Source of the DNA: Alphaproteobacteria bacterium
GTDB taxonomy: Bacteria > Pseudomonadota > Alphaproteobacteria > Micropepsales > Micropepsaceae
Reading direction: 5' to 3'
NCBI GenBank assembly: GCA_016792565.1
Contig: JAEUMK010000014.1
Location: forward strand, 1-34,967
Length of the DNA: 34,967 nt
The position numbers were made by a program, and so were the translations under genes. This document shows, piece by piece, positions 15,776-24,095 of this stretch. Each line of letters begins with the position of its first letter. Within the stretch, counting starts at the first letter, position 1. The notes under the pieces were generated by a model that worked only from the letters and a program-made list of their open reading frames with translations, searched no databases and was not told where the DNA came from.

Positions 15776-16908
15776 GCCTGATCTCGCCCGCCCGCCGCGC
15801 CTTCTTCGCCGACGTGGCGGCGTGGGTCGGGCGGCAGGCGGACGCCTCGATCGTCATCACCCATCTGCTGCCGCAGCGCGGCGAGTTCCTGGAGGCTCTG
15901 CACCGGATCGCGCCCATCGCGCTTGTCATTCCCGTTCCCTATTCGGTGCATCCGCCGACCCTGGACGAGGTCGCGGCCCGCTATGCGGTGGCGCGTCCCT
16001 CGCTCGACGAGATGCTGGACCCCCAGCACATGAGCGCGCTGATCGCCCCTTACCTGGGCGGCGGGCCGACCGCACTGATCGAGATCGGCGGCTATTTCGC
16101 CTCGGCCCTGGACTTGCTGAAGGCGCGCTACGGCGCGCGCATCCTCGGCTGCCTGGAGGACACGGAAGCCGGACACCGTCGCTACGACGCCGCCGCGCCT
16201 CTGCCCTATCCGGTGGTGTCGGTGGCGCGCAGCCGCCTGAAGCAGGCGGAGGACGCGCTGGTCGGGCCGTCCTGCGTCTTCTCGGCCGAGCGGCTGCTGA
16301 AGGGGCAGGGTCTCTATCTCCACGCCCGCCGCGCGCTGGTGCTGGGTTACGGCAAGGTCGGGCGCGGCGCGGCGCGGGCGCTCGACGGCCGCGACGCGCC
16401 GACCTCGGTCTTCGACGTCAACCCGGTGCAGCGCGCGCTGGCGATGAGCGAGGGCTTCCCCATCCCCGAGCGCGAGGCGGCGCTGGCCAATGCCGACATC
16501 GTCTTCGGCTGCACCGGCACGACGAGCGTCGGACCGGACGAGCTGGGGCTGCTGAAATCCGGCGCGATACTCGTCTCGTGCAGCTCCAAGCGCGTCGAGT
16601 TCGACGTGGCGACGCTTGAGCGCGACTATGCGCGGACGCCGGTCGCGCCGCACATCGACGCCTATGCCAAGGCCGGACAGACGCTCTATCTGCTGGGCGG
16701 CGGCGCGCCGCTCAATTTCCTCGATGGCGGGATCGGCGGCCCGGCGCTGTCGCTGGTCCAGGCCGAGATCATGGCGGCGGTGAAGACGCTGGCCGCCGCG
16801 CCGGCGGGCGGCGCGGTCGCCGAGGTCGATGCGGCGACGCGCCAGCACCTCGCCGCGATGTGGTGCCGCGCCTTCTCCGACCCGGAGACCGGCGCCTATC
16901 GGCTGTAG
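15772..16908 (+). CDS. S-adenosylhomocysteine hydrolase-like NAD-binding protein, copy 2
   Basis: A 378-aa tandem paralogue of the preceding protein, collinear along its whole length (the Rossmann GYGKVGRG also starts at residue 192). Shared blocks include VPYSV, GGYF, EDTEAGHRRY, LVGP-C-FSAERLLK, ILVSCSSKR-EFD, APHID and LVQAEI. The changes in the SAHH active-site motifs are the same (EIGGYF, LEDTEAG, RLKQAEDA). The pair starts with ATGA overlap, which suggests equimolar synthesis and possibly a heteromer. It ends 4 bp before the convergent acyl-CoA dehydrogenase gene. A function cannot be assigned from sequence. Confidence 0.78.
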   Translation: MSLISPARRAFFADVAAWVGRQADASIVITHLLPQRGEFLEALHRIAPIALVIPVPYSVHPPTLDEVAARYAVARPSLDEMLDPQHMSALIAPYLGGGPTALIEIGGYFASALDLLKARYGARILGCLEDTEAGHRRYDAAAPLPYPVVSVARSRLKQAEDALVGPSCVFSAERLLKGQGLYLHARRALVLGYGKVGRGAARALDGRDAPTSVFDVNPVQRALAMSEGFPIPEREAALANADIVFGCTGTTSVGPDELGLLKSGAILVSCSSKRVEFDVATLERDYARTPVAPHIDAYAKAGQTLYLLGGGAPLNFLDGGIGGPALSLVQAEIMAAVKTLAAAPAGGAVAEVDAATRQHLAAMWCRAFSDPETGAYRL

Positions 16909-16912
16909 CTTC

Positions 16913-18067
16913 TCAGAGAGCCCGCGCGATCAGCACCTTCATAATCTCGTTGGTGCCGCCGTAGATCTTCTGCACGCGCGCGTCGCGGTACATCTGGGCG
17001 ATGGGGTATTCGTTCATGTAGCCGTAGCCGCCGAAGAGCTGGAGGCAGGCATCGACGATCTTCACCTGCTCGTCGGTGACCCAGAGCTTGGCCATCGAGG
17101 CGGTGTAGGCGTCGAGCTTGCCGGCGAGCAGCTGGCCGACCGCCCAGTTGCAGAAGACGCGCGCGACGACGGCCTTGGCCTTGCAGTCGGCGAGCACGAA
17201 CTGCGTGTTCTGGAAGTCCATGACCGCCTTGCCGAACGCCTTGCGCTCGCGCGTGTACTTGACCGTCTCCTCGATCGCCCGCTCGATCATCGCGACGCCC
17301 TGGAGGGCGATCTGCAGCCGTTCTGAGGGCAGCTGCTCCATCAGCGAGATGAAGCCGCGACCCTCGCCTTCGCCGAGCACGTTGCTGGCCGGCACGCGCA
17401 CGTCCTCGAAGAACAGCTCCGAGGTGTCCTGGCCGTGCAGGCCGATCTTGTCGAGTTTGCGGCCGCGGCGGAAGCCTTCGACCTCGTCCGTCTCAACGAT
17501 CACCAGCGAGGTGCCCTTGGCGCCGCCGGCCGGATCGGTCTTGGCGACGACGATGATGAGGTTCGCCGTGCCGCCGTTGGTGATGAAGGTCTTGGAACCG
17601 TTGACGACGTAGCCGTTGCCGTCCTTGCGCGCCGTCGTCTTGATCGACTGGAGATCGGAGCCGGTGCCGGGCTCGGTCATGGCGATCGCGCCGATCAGCT
17701 CGCCGGTCGCCAGGCGCGGCAGCCAGCGCTGCTTCTGCTCGCGCGTGCCGTAGTGGAAGATGTAGGGCGCGACGATGGCGTTGTGCAGCGAGGCGCCGAA
17801 GCCGGTGACGCCCTTCTTGCCGAAGACGTCGATCAGCACCGCCTCGTGCGCGAAGCTGCCGCCGCCGCCGCCGAACTCCTCGGGCGCGGACGGGCAGAGC
17901 AGACCCGCCTCGCCGGCTTTCCGCCAGACCTCCCGCGGCACCTGGCCGGCCTCTTCCCAGGCGGCGTTGTGGGGCACCAGCTCCTTGTCGGCGAACTTGG
18001 CGGCGGCGTCCTCGAAGATCAGCAGATCCTCGGTCATCCAGTCGGGGCGTTCGATGGCCTGGCTCAT
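16913..18067 (-). CDS. Acyl-CoA dehydrogenase
   Basis: A 384-aa FAD flavoenzyme of standard family size, catalysing alpha-beta dehydrogenation of acyl-CoA and passing electrons to ETF. Motifs are IAMTEPGTGSDLQSIKT, FITNGGTANLIIVVAKT, RKAFGKAVMDFQ, QLFGGYGYMNEYPIAQMYRDARV and IYGGTNEIMKVLIAR, with the catalytic base Glu374 in GGTNE. The Glu position is that of short/medium-chain type enzymes. The ATG at 18067 is preceded by TGAGGA at good spacing. A longer in-frame start at 18136 adds proline-rich non-family sequence. The chain-length preference is unknown. Confidence 0.93.
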   Translation of the reverse strand: MSQAIERPDWMTEDLLIFEDAAAKFADKELVPHNAAWEEAGQVPREVWRKAGEAGLLCPSAPEEFGGGGGSFAHEAVLIDVFGKKGVTGFGASLHNAIVAPYIFHYGTREQKQRWLPRLATGELIGAIAMTEPGTGSDLQSIKTTARKDGNGYVVNGSKTFITNGGTANLIIVVAKTDPAGGAKGTSLVIVETDEVEGFRRGRKLDKIGLHGQDTSELFFEDVRVPASNVLGEGEGRGFISLMEQLPSERLQIALQGVAMIERAIEETVKYTRERKAFGKAVMDFQNTQFVLADCKAKAVVARVFCNWAVGQLLAGKLDAYTASMAKLWVTDEQVKIVDACLQLFGGYGYMNEYPIAQMYRDARVQKIYGGTNEIMKVLIARAL

Positions 18068-18149
18068 GGTCGGGTCCTCAGATGGAGGGTGGATTGCGGG
18101 CGGCGGGAGCATGTCCGCCCCCGGCGGCGGCATCAAGGGTGCCTTGACG

Positions 18150-18581
18150 TCAGGGCGACGGGCGCGGGGGCGAGGGACAGTCTTCGTCGAAGAGGCCGGC
18201 GAGGGCGAGCATCAGGGCGCCGACCAGCGACCAGGCGGGAAGCATGTAGAAGGGCACGCCGAAGAGATCGCCTGCCGCGGGCCCGCCGGACGGCTGCACG
18301 AAGGCCCATACCCCGCCGACCCCGACCAGCCAGGCCTCGGCGCCCCAGCCGATCGCGCCGAACAGCGCGATGAGGACGCGGCGGCGCGGGCCGTGCAGCC
18401 AGAGCGTCAGGGCCAGCAGCGCGGCGAGCGCGCCAAGGGCCGCCCAGGGCCGCGCCTGGAGCAGGATGAGTGCGGTCAGCATCATGCCGTTGAGGAACAT
18501 CTGAAGGCCGGCGATGCCCTTCGGCGTGCCGGGCCGGTACCAGTCGCCGATGCTCCGGCCGATCGCGCGTGCGGTGTCCAT
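18150..18581 (-). CDS. Small integral membrane protein of unknown function
   Basis: A 143-aa hydrophobic protein with about four membrane segments: MFLNGMMLTALILLQ, LGALAALLALTLWL, VLIALFGAIGWGAEAWLVGV and LVGALMLALAGLF. The centre, GWGAEAWLVGVGGVW followed by GVPFYMLPAW, resembles small alphaproteobacterial membrane proteins of unknown role. I do not recognise a named family with confidence. The ATG at 18581 is taken; an in-frame ATG at 18632 would extend toward the palindromic repeat. It is 63 bp from the preceding gene on the same strand. Confidence 0.65.
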   Translation of the reverse strand: MDTARAIGRSIGDWYRPGTPKGIAGLQMFLNGMMLTALILLQARPWAALGALAALLALTLWLHGPRRRVLIALFGAIGWGAEAWLVGVGGVWAFVQPSGGPAAGDLFGVPFYMLPAWSLVGALMLALAGLFDEDCPSPPRPSP

Positions 18582-18642
18582 GGCTGGTCTACGCGCGCCG
18601 GGGCCGCGCGGATGCAGATCCGGCGCAGACACGCGGCGCCCG

Positions 18643-18655
18643 CCTCAGGATGAGG
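18643..18655. repeat. Solo copy of the CCTCAGGATGAGG hairpin
   Basis: The 13-bp hairpin CCTCA-GGA-TGAGG is identical to the hairpin of the 26-bp unit in the block at 1-430. It lies across the 3' end of the CPBP gene, whose last codons Pro-Ser-Ser-stop are read from it on the minus strand. Confidence 0.8.
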
Positions 18656-19463
18656 GCCGCCCGGGGCCATGTCCGGAGCGGGCGAAGCGCCAGCGCGCCA
18701 GGGTCTGCGGCCCCCACAGCCAGACGACGAGCGCCGTGAGCGGCGCGAGGACCAGCGCCGCGGTCATCGGATCGTAGGCCGAGCCATAGTTGGGAAAGAG
18801 GAAATAGGCGACGTTGCAGAATGCGTGAAAGACGATCGCGACGAAGAGGCTGCCGCCCGAGGCGTTCGCGAGCCAAAGCGTGAGGACGCGCAGCAGCACC
18901 GTCACGGCGCAGTGCCAGGCTACCCAGACGACGCCGTTGCCGGTCTGGAGATAGGGCACGATGTGCCAAGCGGACCAGAATCCGCCGACGGCCAGCGCCG
19001 CAGCGAGCGCGCTCATGCGCGTCTGGAGACGCTCGGAGGCGACGGCCTGCCAGCCGACTTCCTCCAGCGTCCCGCTGACGAGGAAGAGGACTAGGAAGAC
19101 GGGTATGGCCGCAAGGTCGATCGCGGGCTCTGGCAGGGGCCGTCCGGCGAGAACCATCGCGACCCACGAGAGGGCGAGCGCGGCTGGCATCAGCGTGGCC
19201 GCGGCGGCGATCCAGAGCGGGCCGCGCGCAACCCGCCAGTCGCCGATGCGTGCGAGCAGGGCGCGGACGCCCGTGCCGCCGCGCTCGCGCGCCGTGACGA
19301 TGAGCGCCGCCGCGAACGGGCAGACGATCATCAGCGCGCTGAGCGGCAGGCGGATCGGCAAGGCGAGGTCGAGCCAGCGCTCGGCGGCAGGTCCGAACAC
19401 CCAGAACGGCAGGGCGAAGACGAGCGTGAGAAGGAAGAAGGGCAGTACGCGCTGCGCCGTCAT
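18645..19463 (-). CDS. CPBP (Abi/CAAX-like) intramembrane protease-family protein
   Basis: A 272-aa polytopic membrane protein with about seven or eight hydrophobic segments. The three CPBP motifs are present: EEVGWQ (Glu134-Glu135), FWSAWH and HAFCN. Prokaryotic relatives cleave or process membrane substrates; many have unknown targets. In motif 1 the usual EExxxR has Gln139 instead of Arg, so activity is uncertain. The last three codons come from a palindromic repeat copy, so the true ancestral end may have been different. It is divergent from the alcohol dehydrogenase gene. Confidence 0.85.
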   Translation of the reverse strand: MTAQRVLPFFLLTLVFALPFWVFGPAAERWLDLALPIRLPLSALMIVCPFAAALIVTARERGGTGVRALLARIGDWRVARGPLWIAAAATLMPAALALSWVAMVLAGRPLPEPAIDLAAIPVFLVLFLVSGTLEEVGWQAVASERLQTRMSALAAALAVGGFWSAWHIVPYLQTGNGVVWVAWHCAVTVLLRVLTLWLANASGGSLFVAIVFHAFCNVAYFLFPNYGSAYDPMTAALVLAPLTALVVWLWGPQTLARWRFARSGHGPGRPSS

Positions 19464-19524
19464 TGTAAGTCCTCGTCAGGCGCCGCATTGCAGGCCCGAG
19501 CCTTCAGAGCAAAAGGACGCGGTA

Positions 19525-19542
19525 CGTTGACGGCCGTCAACG
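19525..19542. promoter_or_regulatory. 18-bp perfect palindrome, candidate operator
   Basis: CGTTGACGGCCGTCAACG is a perfect inverted repeat in the 137-bp region between the divergent CPBP and alcohol dehydrogenase genes. Each half carries TTGACG, which is also a -35-like hexamer in both directions, so binding there could block transcription both ways. No matching -10 box is clear. The regulator is not encoded next to it. Confidence 0.5.
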
Positions 19543-19600
19543 GGGCTTGCCTCATACCGGGGCAGGATCGCAGGCAAGCACCGATGAGGGAGATGCGCCG

Positions 19601-20596
19601 ATGCGCGCGATGGCGCTGCTGGGAGACGACAGCCGGCTGACGGCGGTGGAGCGCGCCGATCCGGTGCCGGGTCCGGGCGAGGTGGCGCTCAAGGTCTCCG
19701 CTTGCGGCGTCTGCCGCACCGATCTGCATATCGCCGACGGCGACTTGCCGCGGCTGCGGCCGGGCATCGTGCCGGGGCACGAGATCGTCGGCACGGTCGC
19801 GGCGCTGGGGGCGGGCGTGACGGCGCTGCGGCTCGGCGAGCGGGTAGGCGTCCCCTGGCTCGGCGGGGTATGCGGCGTCTGTCCCTATTGCGCGGAAGGG
19901 GCGGAGAATCTGTGCGACGCGCCGGTCTTCACCGGCTGGACCCGAGACGGCGGTTATGCCGAAGCCTGCACCGCCGATGCGCGCTTCTGCGTGAAGCTGC
20001 CGGAGGCGCTGGAAGACGCGGTCGCCGCGCCTTTGCTCTGCGCCGGGCTGATCGGGTTCCGGGCCTGGCGCATGGCGGCGGCGGCCCGTCCGGTGAAGCG
20101 GCTCGGCCTCTACGGCTTCGGCGCGGCGGCGCATCTGCTCACCCAGCTCGCGGTGCACGAGGGCCAGCGCGTCCACGCCTTCACCAAGCCGGGCGACGCG
20201 GCGGGACAGACCTTCGCGCGCCGCCTCGGCTGCGTCTGGGCGGGCGGCGCGGACGAGATGCCGCCGGAGATGCTGGACGCCGCGATCCTCTTCGCGCCGG
20301 CAGGCGAGCTTGTGCCGCGCGCGCTGAAGGCGGTGCGCAAGGGCGGCACGGTCGTCTGCGGCGGCATCCACATGAGCGACATCCCCTCGTTCCCCTATGC
20401 CGATCTTTGGGGCGAGCGGCGGATCGTCTCGGTCGCCAATCTGACGCGCGAGGATGCGGCGCTCTATCTGCCGCGCGCCGCCGCCGCCGGCGTGCGGCCG
20501 ACTGTGACGCGCTATGCGCTCGCCGACGCCAACCGGGCGCTGGCCGATCTCTCCGACGGGCGGATCGAGGGCGCCGGCGTGCTGGTCATGTCTTGA
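19601..20596 (+). CDS. Zinc-dependent alcohol dehydrogenase
   Basis: A 331-aa MDR-family NAD(P)-dependent alcohol dehydrogenase. Catalytic zinc ligands are Cys35 (SACGVCRTDLH), His60-Glu61 (PGHE) and Cys147 (LLCAGL). The structural zinc site is Cys91, Cys94, Cys97 and Cys105 in GGVCGVCPYCAEGAENLC. The nucleotide fold starts LGLYGFGAAAH. The ATG at 19601 follows GAGGGAG; an earlier in-frame start at 19547 lies across the putative regulatory region. Its 3' end overlaps the convergent acyl-CoA ligase gene by 11 bp. It may oxidise an alcohol or reduce an aldehyde linked to the neighbouring acyl-CoA genes; that is inference. Confidence 0.92.
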   Translation: MRAMALLGDDSRLTAVERADPVPGPGEVALKVSACGVCRTDLHIADGDLPRLRPGIVPGHEIVGTVAALGAGVTALRLGERVGVPWLGGVCGVCPYCAEGAENLCDAPVFTGWTRDGGYAEACTADARFCVKLPEALEDAVAAPLLCAGLIGFRAWRMAAAARPVKRLGLYGFGAAAHLLTQLAVHEGQRVHAFTKPGDAAGQTFARRLGCVWAGGADEMPPEMLDAAILFAPAGELVPRALKAVRKGGTVVCGGIHMSDIPSFPYADLWGERRIVSVANLTREDAALYLPRAAAAGVRPTVTRYALADANRALADLSDGRIEGAGVLVMS

Positions 20597-22121
20597 GGCG
20601 TTCCTGGCGGAGCTGCGAGCGGCGCACCTTGCCGGCATCGTCGCGCAGCGGCTCGCTCGTGAACTCGATCGAGCGCGGGCGCTTGTAGACGACAAGCCGC
20701 TCGGCGAGGTGGGCGAGGAGATCGGCCTCGGTGAGTCCGGGCTTCGCCTGCACGATGGCGTGAACCTTGTTGCCGAGATCCTCGTCGGGCAAGCCGATGA
20801 CGCAGCTCGACTGCACCAGCGGGTGGTCGTCGATCGCCGATTCGACCTCGGCCGGATAGACGTTCGCGCCGCCGACCAGGATCATGTCGGTGCGGCGATC
20901 GGCGAGATAGAGATAGCCGTCTTCGTCGAACCAGCCGATGTCGCCGATCGACTCCCATCCGCCCGCGAGGGGCTTGGAGTCCGCGCCGAGATAGCGATAG
21001 GTCTCGGGCGCACCCTCGGCGCGGCGCATGAAGACCTCGCCCGTCTCGCCCGGCGGCAGGCGCTTGCCGTCCGCCGAAAAGGCAGCCATCTCGCCGCCGC
21101 CGAAGACCCGCCCGACCGAGCCGCGATGGGCGAGCCATTCGTTGCCGTCGAGGATCGTCGAGGCGATGCCCTCGGTGCCGCCATAGAGCTCCATCACGGC
21201 GTCCGGCCCGATCCAGCCGATCCACGCTTCCTTCAGCCAGGGCGGGCAGGGGGCGGCGAGGTGCCAGAGCGTTTTCAGCGAGGCGATGTCGTAGTTCGCC
21301 TTCACCTCGTCGGGCAGCCGCCAGATGCGACCCATCATGGTCGGCACCATGTAGACCCATGTCGCCTTGTGGCGGTCGATGAGGGCGAGCGTCTTCTCGG
21401 CGTCGAATTTCGGCATCAGCACGACCGGCGCGCCGGCCTCCAGCGCCGCGAATGTCGTGATGAGCGGGCCGTTGTGATAGAGCGGCCCCGGCATGAGGCA
21501 GATGTCGTCCGGACCGATCCGCCAGACGATCCCCGAGAGGCCGGTCGCGGCGGACGACGCGCCCGAGACGATGAGCTTGGGCCGTCCGGTCGAGCCGCCC
21601 GAGGTCGGCGCCTTCCACGAGGGCGAGAGGATGTCGGCGAGATCGCTGTCGTCGGCGGAGAGGGCGAACAGCTCGCCCACCGAAACCGAGGGACGTCCGG
21701 TATCGAAGGGCGCACCGATGACGATGGGGCCGCCGGCGAGATCGGCGATCGCCTTCAGTTCGGCCTCCGGCAGCCGCGAGGAGACCGGCTGGGGCGTCGC
21801 GCCGACTTTCCACAGGCCGTAGCAGACCTCGATGAAGCCGATGCCGTTGGGCAGCGCGATGGTGACGAGGTCGCCCTGCCTGACGCCTTTCGCCGCCAGG
21901 CCCCGCGCGATGCGGTTGGAGCGCCGGTGCAGCGCGGCCCACGAGATGCGTTCGTCCTCGAAGGTGACGGCGGTCTCATCGCCCTTGGCGGCGGCGATCC
22001 GGCCGAGCTGGGCGCCGAGCGAGACGAGACTCTCGGGATGCGCCATGATGTCCGCCGCCCGCGCGGCGTAACGCTCCGCCATCGCCGCGGTGCCGCGCGG
22101 CTGTTGCCCTTGTCCTGTCAT
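20586..22121 (-). CDS. AMP-dependent acyl-CoA synthetase/ligase
   Basis: A 511-aa ANL-superfamily enzyme that adenylates a carboxylic acid and transfers it to CoA. The P-loop is PTSGGSTGRPKLI (about 172-184). The others are YGGTEG, GWFDEDGYLYLADRRTDMI, GGANVYPAEVE and the C-terminal catalytic-lysine region DDAGKVRRSQL. The sequence style is close to bile-acid or cyclohexane-carboxylate type CoA ligases, though the substrate cannot be fixed. An AGGGACGAG ribosome site precedes the ATG at 22121. It lies 41 bp downstream of the large acyl-CoA dehydrogenase gene on the same strand, so ligase and dehydrogenase probably act in sequence. Confidence 0.9.
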   Translation of the reverse strand: MTGQGQQPRGTAAMAERYAARAADIMAHPESLVSLGAQLGRIAAAKGDETAVTFEDERISWAALHRRSNRIARGLAAKGVRQGDLVTIALPNGIGFIEVCYGLWKVGATPQPVSSRLPEAELKAIADLAGGPIVIGAPFDTGRPSVSVGELFALSADDSDLADILSPSWKAPTSGGSTGRPKLIVSGASSAATGLSGIVWRIGPDDICLMPGPLYHNGPLITTFAALEAGAPVVLMPKFDAEKTLALIDRHKATWVYMVPTMMGRIWRLPDEVKANYDIASLKTLWHLAAPCPPWLKEAWIGWIGPDAVMELYGGTEGIASTILDGNEWLAHRGSVGRVFGGGEMAAFSADGKRLPPGETGEVFMRRAEGAPETYRYLGADSKPLAGGWESIGDIGWFDEDGYLYLADRRTDMILVGGANVYPAEVESAIDDHPLVQSSCVIGLPDEDLGNKVHAIVQAKPGLTEADLLAHLAERLVVYKRPRSIEFTSEPLRDDAGKVRRSQLRQERLKT

Positions 22122-22162
22122 CTCGTCCCTGCGTGTTTTCTTATGGCGCGATGGCGGCGAGC

Positions 22163-23950
22163 CTAGAACGCCTCCGCCGCCAGCGCCATCACCGGTCCGG
22201 CGCCGGTCTTCAGCTTGGCGAGATGGGCGGCGGCGTCGGGCAGCATGCGCTCGACGAAATAGCGCCCGGTCACGAGCTTGGCGGCGCAGAATTCGTCGCT
22301 CGCCGCCTTGGGCGCGGCGGCCTTCGCCATCAGCGCCCAGGCATAGGCGAGGCCGCAGAGGCCGAAGAGATAAAGATAGTCCATCGAAGCCGCGCCGGCG
22401 TTGTCGAAGTTCGAGAGGCTGTTGTTCATCAGCCAGGTCGTGCCGTCCTCAAGCTGGCCGCGCACGGACCGGAGCCCGGCGACGAACGGTGCGAGCGCCG
22501 CGTCATCCTGGTTGGCGGCGATGAAGTCGTCGAGGATCCTGAACCAGGCGAAGACCGCGCGGCCGCCGTTCGCGGCGAGCTTGCGGCCGACGAGGTCAAG
22601 CGCCTGGATGCCGTTCGCGCCCTCGTAGATCATGGCGATGCGGGCGTCGCGCACGAACTGCTCCGCGCCCCATTCGGCGATGTAGCCGTGTCCGCCATAG
22701 ACCTGCTGCGCGTCGACCGCGTTGGCGAAGCCCTTGTCCGTGAGGTAGCCCTTGAGCACGGGGGTGAGGAGGCCCATCAGGTCCTCGCTCGCCTCGCGCG
22801 CCGTCTCGTCCTTCGCCTTGTGGGCGAGGTCGCCGTGCAGCGAGGTCCACAGCATGAAGGCCCGGGCGCCTTCGTTGAACGCCTTGATGTTCATCAGCAC
22901 GCGGCGGATGTCGGGGTGGACGATGATCGGATCGGCCGGCTTGTCGGGAAATTTCGGGCCGGTCAGCGAGCGGCCCTGCAACCGGTCCTTGGCGTAGGCG
23001 ACGGCGTTCTGATAGGCGGCGACCGATTGCGAGAGCCCCTGAACCGCGACGCCGAGGCGGGCCTCGTTCATCATCGTGAACATGGCGCGCATGCCCTTGT
23101 GGGCTTCGCCGATGAGATAGCCGGTCGCGCCGTCGTAGTTGAGGACGCAGGTCGCGTTGGCGTGGATGCCCATCTTGTGTTCGAGCGAGCCGCACGAGAC
23201 GCCGTTGCGCGCGCCCAGCGTGCCGTCGGCGTTCACCAGGTATTTGGGCACGATGAACAGCGAGACGCCCTTGATGCCGGCGGGCGTGTCGGGCCCGGCG
23301 ATCTTGGCGAGCACCAGATGGATGATGTTCTCGGCGAGGTCGTGCTCGCCGGCCGAGATGAAGATCTTGGTGCCGGATATCCTGTAGCTGCCGTCGGCCT
23401 GCGGCTCGGCGCGGGTGCGCATGAGGCCGAGATCGGTGCCGCAATGCGGCTCGGTCAGGTTCATCGTGCCGGTCCACGCGCCGCTCACGATGTTCGGCAG
23501 ATAGGTGTCGCGCTGCGCCTGCGAGCCGTGGACATGGATCGCCGAATAGGCGCCGTGGCTGAGGCCCGGATACATCACGAAGGCCATGTTGGCGGCCGAG
23601 ACCATTTCGCTGAAACAGGAGCCGAGCACGTTGGGCAGGCCCTGGCCGCCATAGTCGGGATCGGAGGTGAGCGCGCCCCAGCCGCCGTCGGTGAACTGCC
23701 TGTAGGCCTCCTTGAACCCCTTGGGCGTCGTCACCGAGCCGTCGGCGTTTCGGGTGCAGCCTTCCTGATCGCCCGAGTGATTGAGCGGCTGCAGCACGTC
23801 CTCGGCGAGCCGCGCCGCGCCGTCCAGGATGGCGTCCACCATGTCGGGCGTCGCGTCGGCGAAGCCCGGCAGATCGCCATAGGATTGCAGGTCGAGGACG
23901 TCGTTCAGGATGAAGCGATAGTCGGCCAGCGGCGCGGTGTAGCTCGGCAT
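22163..23950 (-). CDS. Large acyl-CoA dehydrogenase (DmdC/FadE-like)
   Basis: A 595-aa acyl-CoA dehydrogenase of the long subfamily that includes 3-methylthiopropanoyl-CoA dehydrogenase. An N-terminal extension (MPSYTAPLADYRFILNDVL) is followed by the standard core: TGTMNLTEPHCGTDLGLMRT, KIFISAGEHDL, VYGGHGYIAEWGAEQFVRDARI and MIYEGANGIQALDLVGRKL, with the putative catalytic Glu443 in YEGAN. A C-terminal helical domain of more than 100 residues follows. The ATG at 23950 has TGAGGA just upstream; an ATG at 24007 adds non-family residues. The MerR regulator gene lies upstream on the same strand. Confidence 0.92.
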   Translation of the reverse strand: MPSYTAPLADYRFILNDVLDLQSYGDLPGFADATPDMVDAILDGAARLAEDVLQPLNHSGDQEGCTRNADGSVTTPKGFKEAYRQFTDGGWGALTSDPDYGGQGLPNVLGSCFSEMVSAANMAFVMYPGLSHGAYSAIHVHGSQAQRDTYLPNIVSGAWTGTMNLTEPHCGTDLGLMRTRAEPQADGSYRISGTKIFISAGEHDLAENIIHLVLAKIAGPDTPAGIKGVSLFIVPKYLVNADGTLGARNGVSCGSLEHKMGIHANATCVLNYDGATGYLIGEAHKGMRAMFTMMNEARLGVAVQGLSQSVAAYQNAVAYAKDRLQGRSLTGPKFPDKPADPIIVHPDIRRVLMNIKAFNEGARAFMLWTSLHGDLAHKAKDETAREASEDLMGLLTPVLKGYLTDKGFANAVDAQQVYGGHGYIAEWGAEQFVRDARIAMIYEGANGIQALDLVGRKLAANGGRAVFAWFRILDDFIAANQDDAALAPFVAGLRSVRGQLEDGTTWLMNNSLSNFDNAGAASMDYLYLFGLCGLAYAWALMAKAAAPKAASDEFCAAKLVTGRYFVERMLPDAAAHLAKLKTGAGPVMALAAEAF

Positions 23951-24041
23951 GGGGTCCTCATCTGCGGCCTGGCCGCGAGTCGTCATTTCTGAGCTTTTAT
24001 AGCGCAAGCTGCGGCGCGGCCCACAGGGGCGCCGGAATGCA

Positions 24042-24070
24042 GACGGGCCGCGCTTGCCGCGCGGCCCGTC
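24042..24070 (-). terminator. Strong hairpin after the MerR gene, candidate terminator
   Basis: Perfect 11-bp arms GACGGGCCGCG/CGCGGCCCGTC (24042-24052 and 24060-24070) with a 7-nt loop begin about 26 bp beyond the MerR stop and before the dehydrogenase gene. There is no U-rich tail, so it may attenuate rather than fully terminate. Confidence 0.5.
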
Positions 24071-24095
24071 GGAAGGCCTGGAGGGATGCGGACCG

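Noticed and set aside
22133-23992. 619-aa plus-strand ORF
   Set aside because: It is antisense to the large acyl-CoA dehydrogenase, which has clear family motifs.
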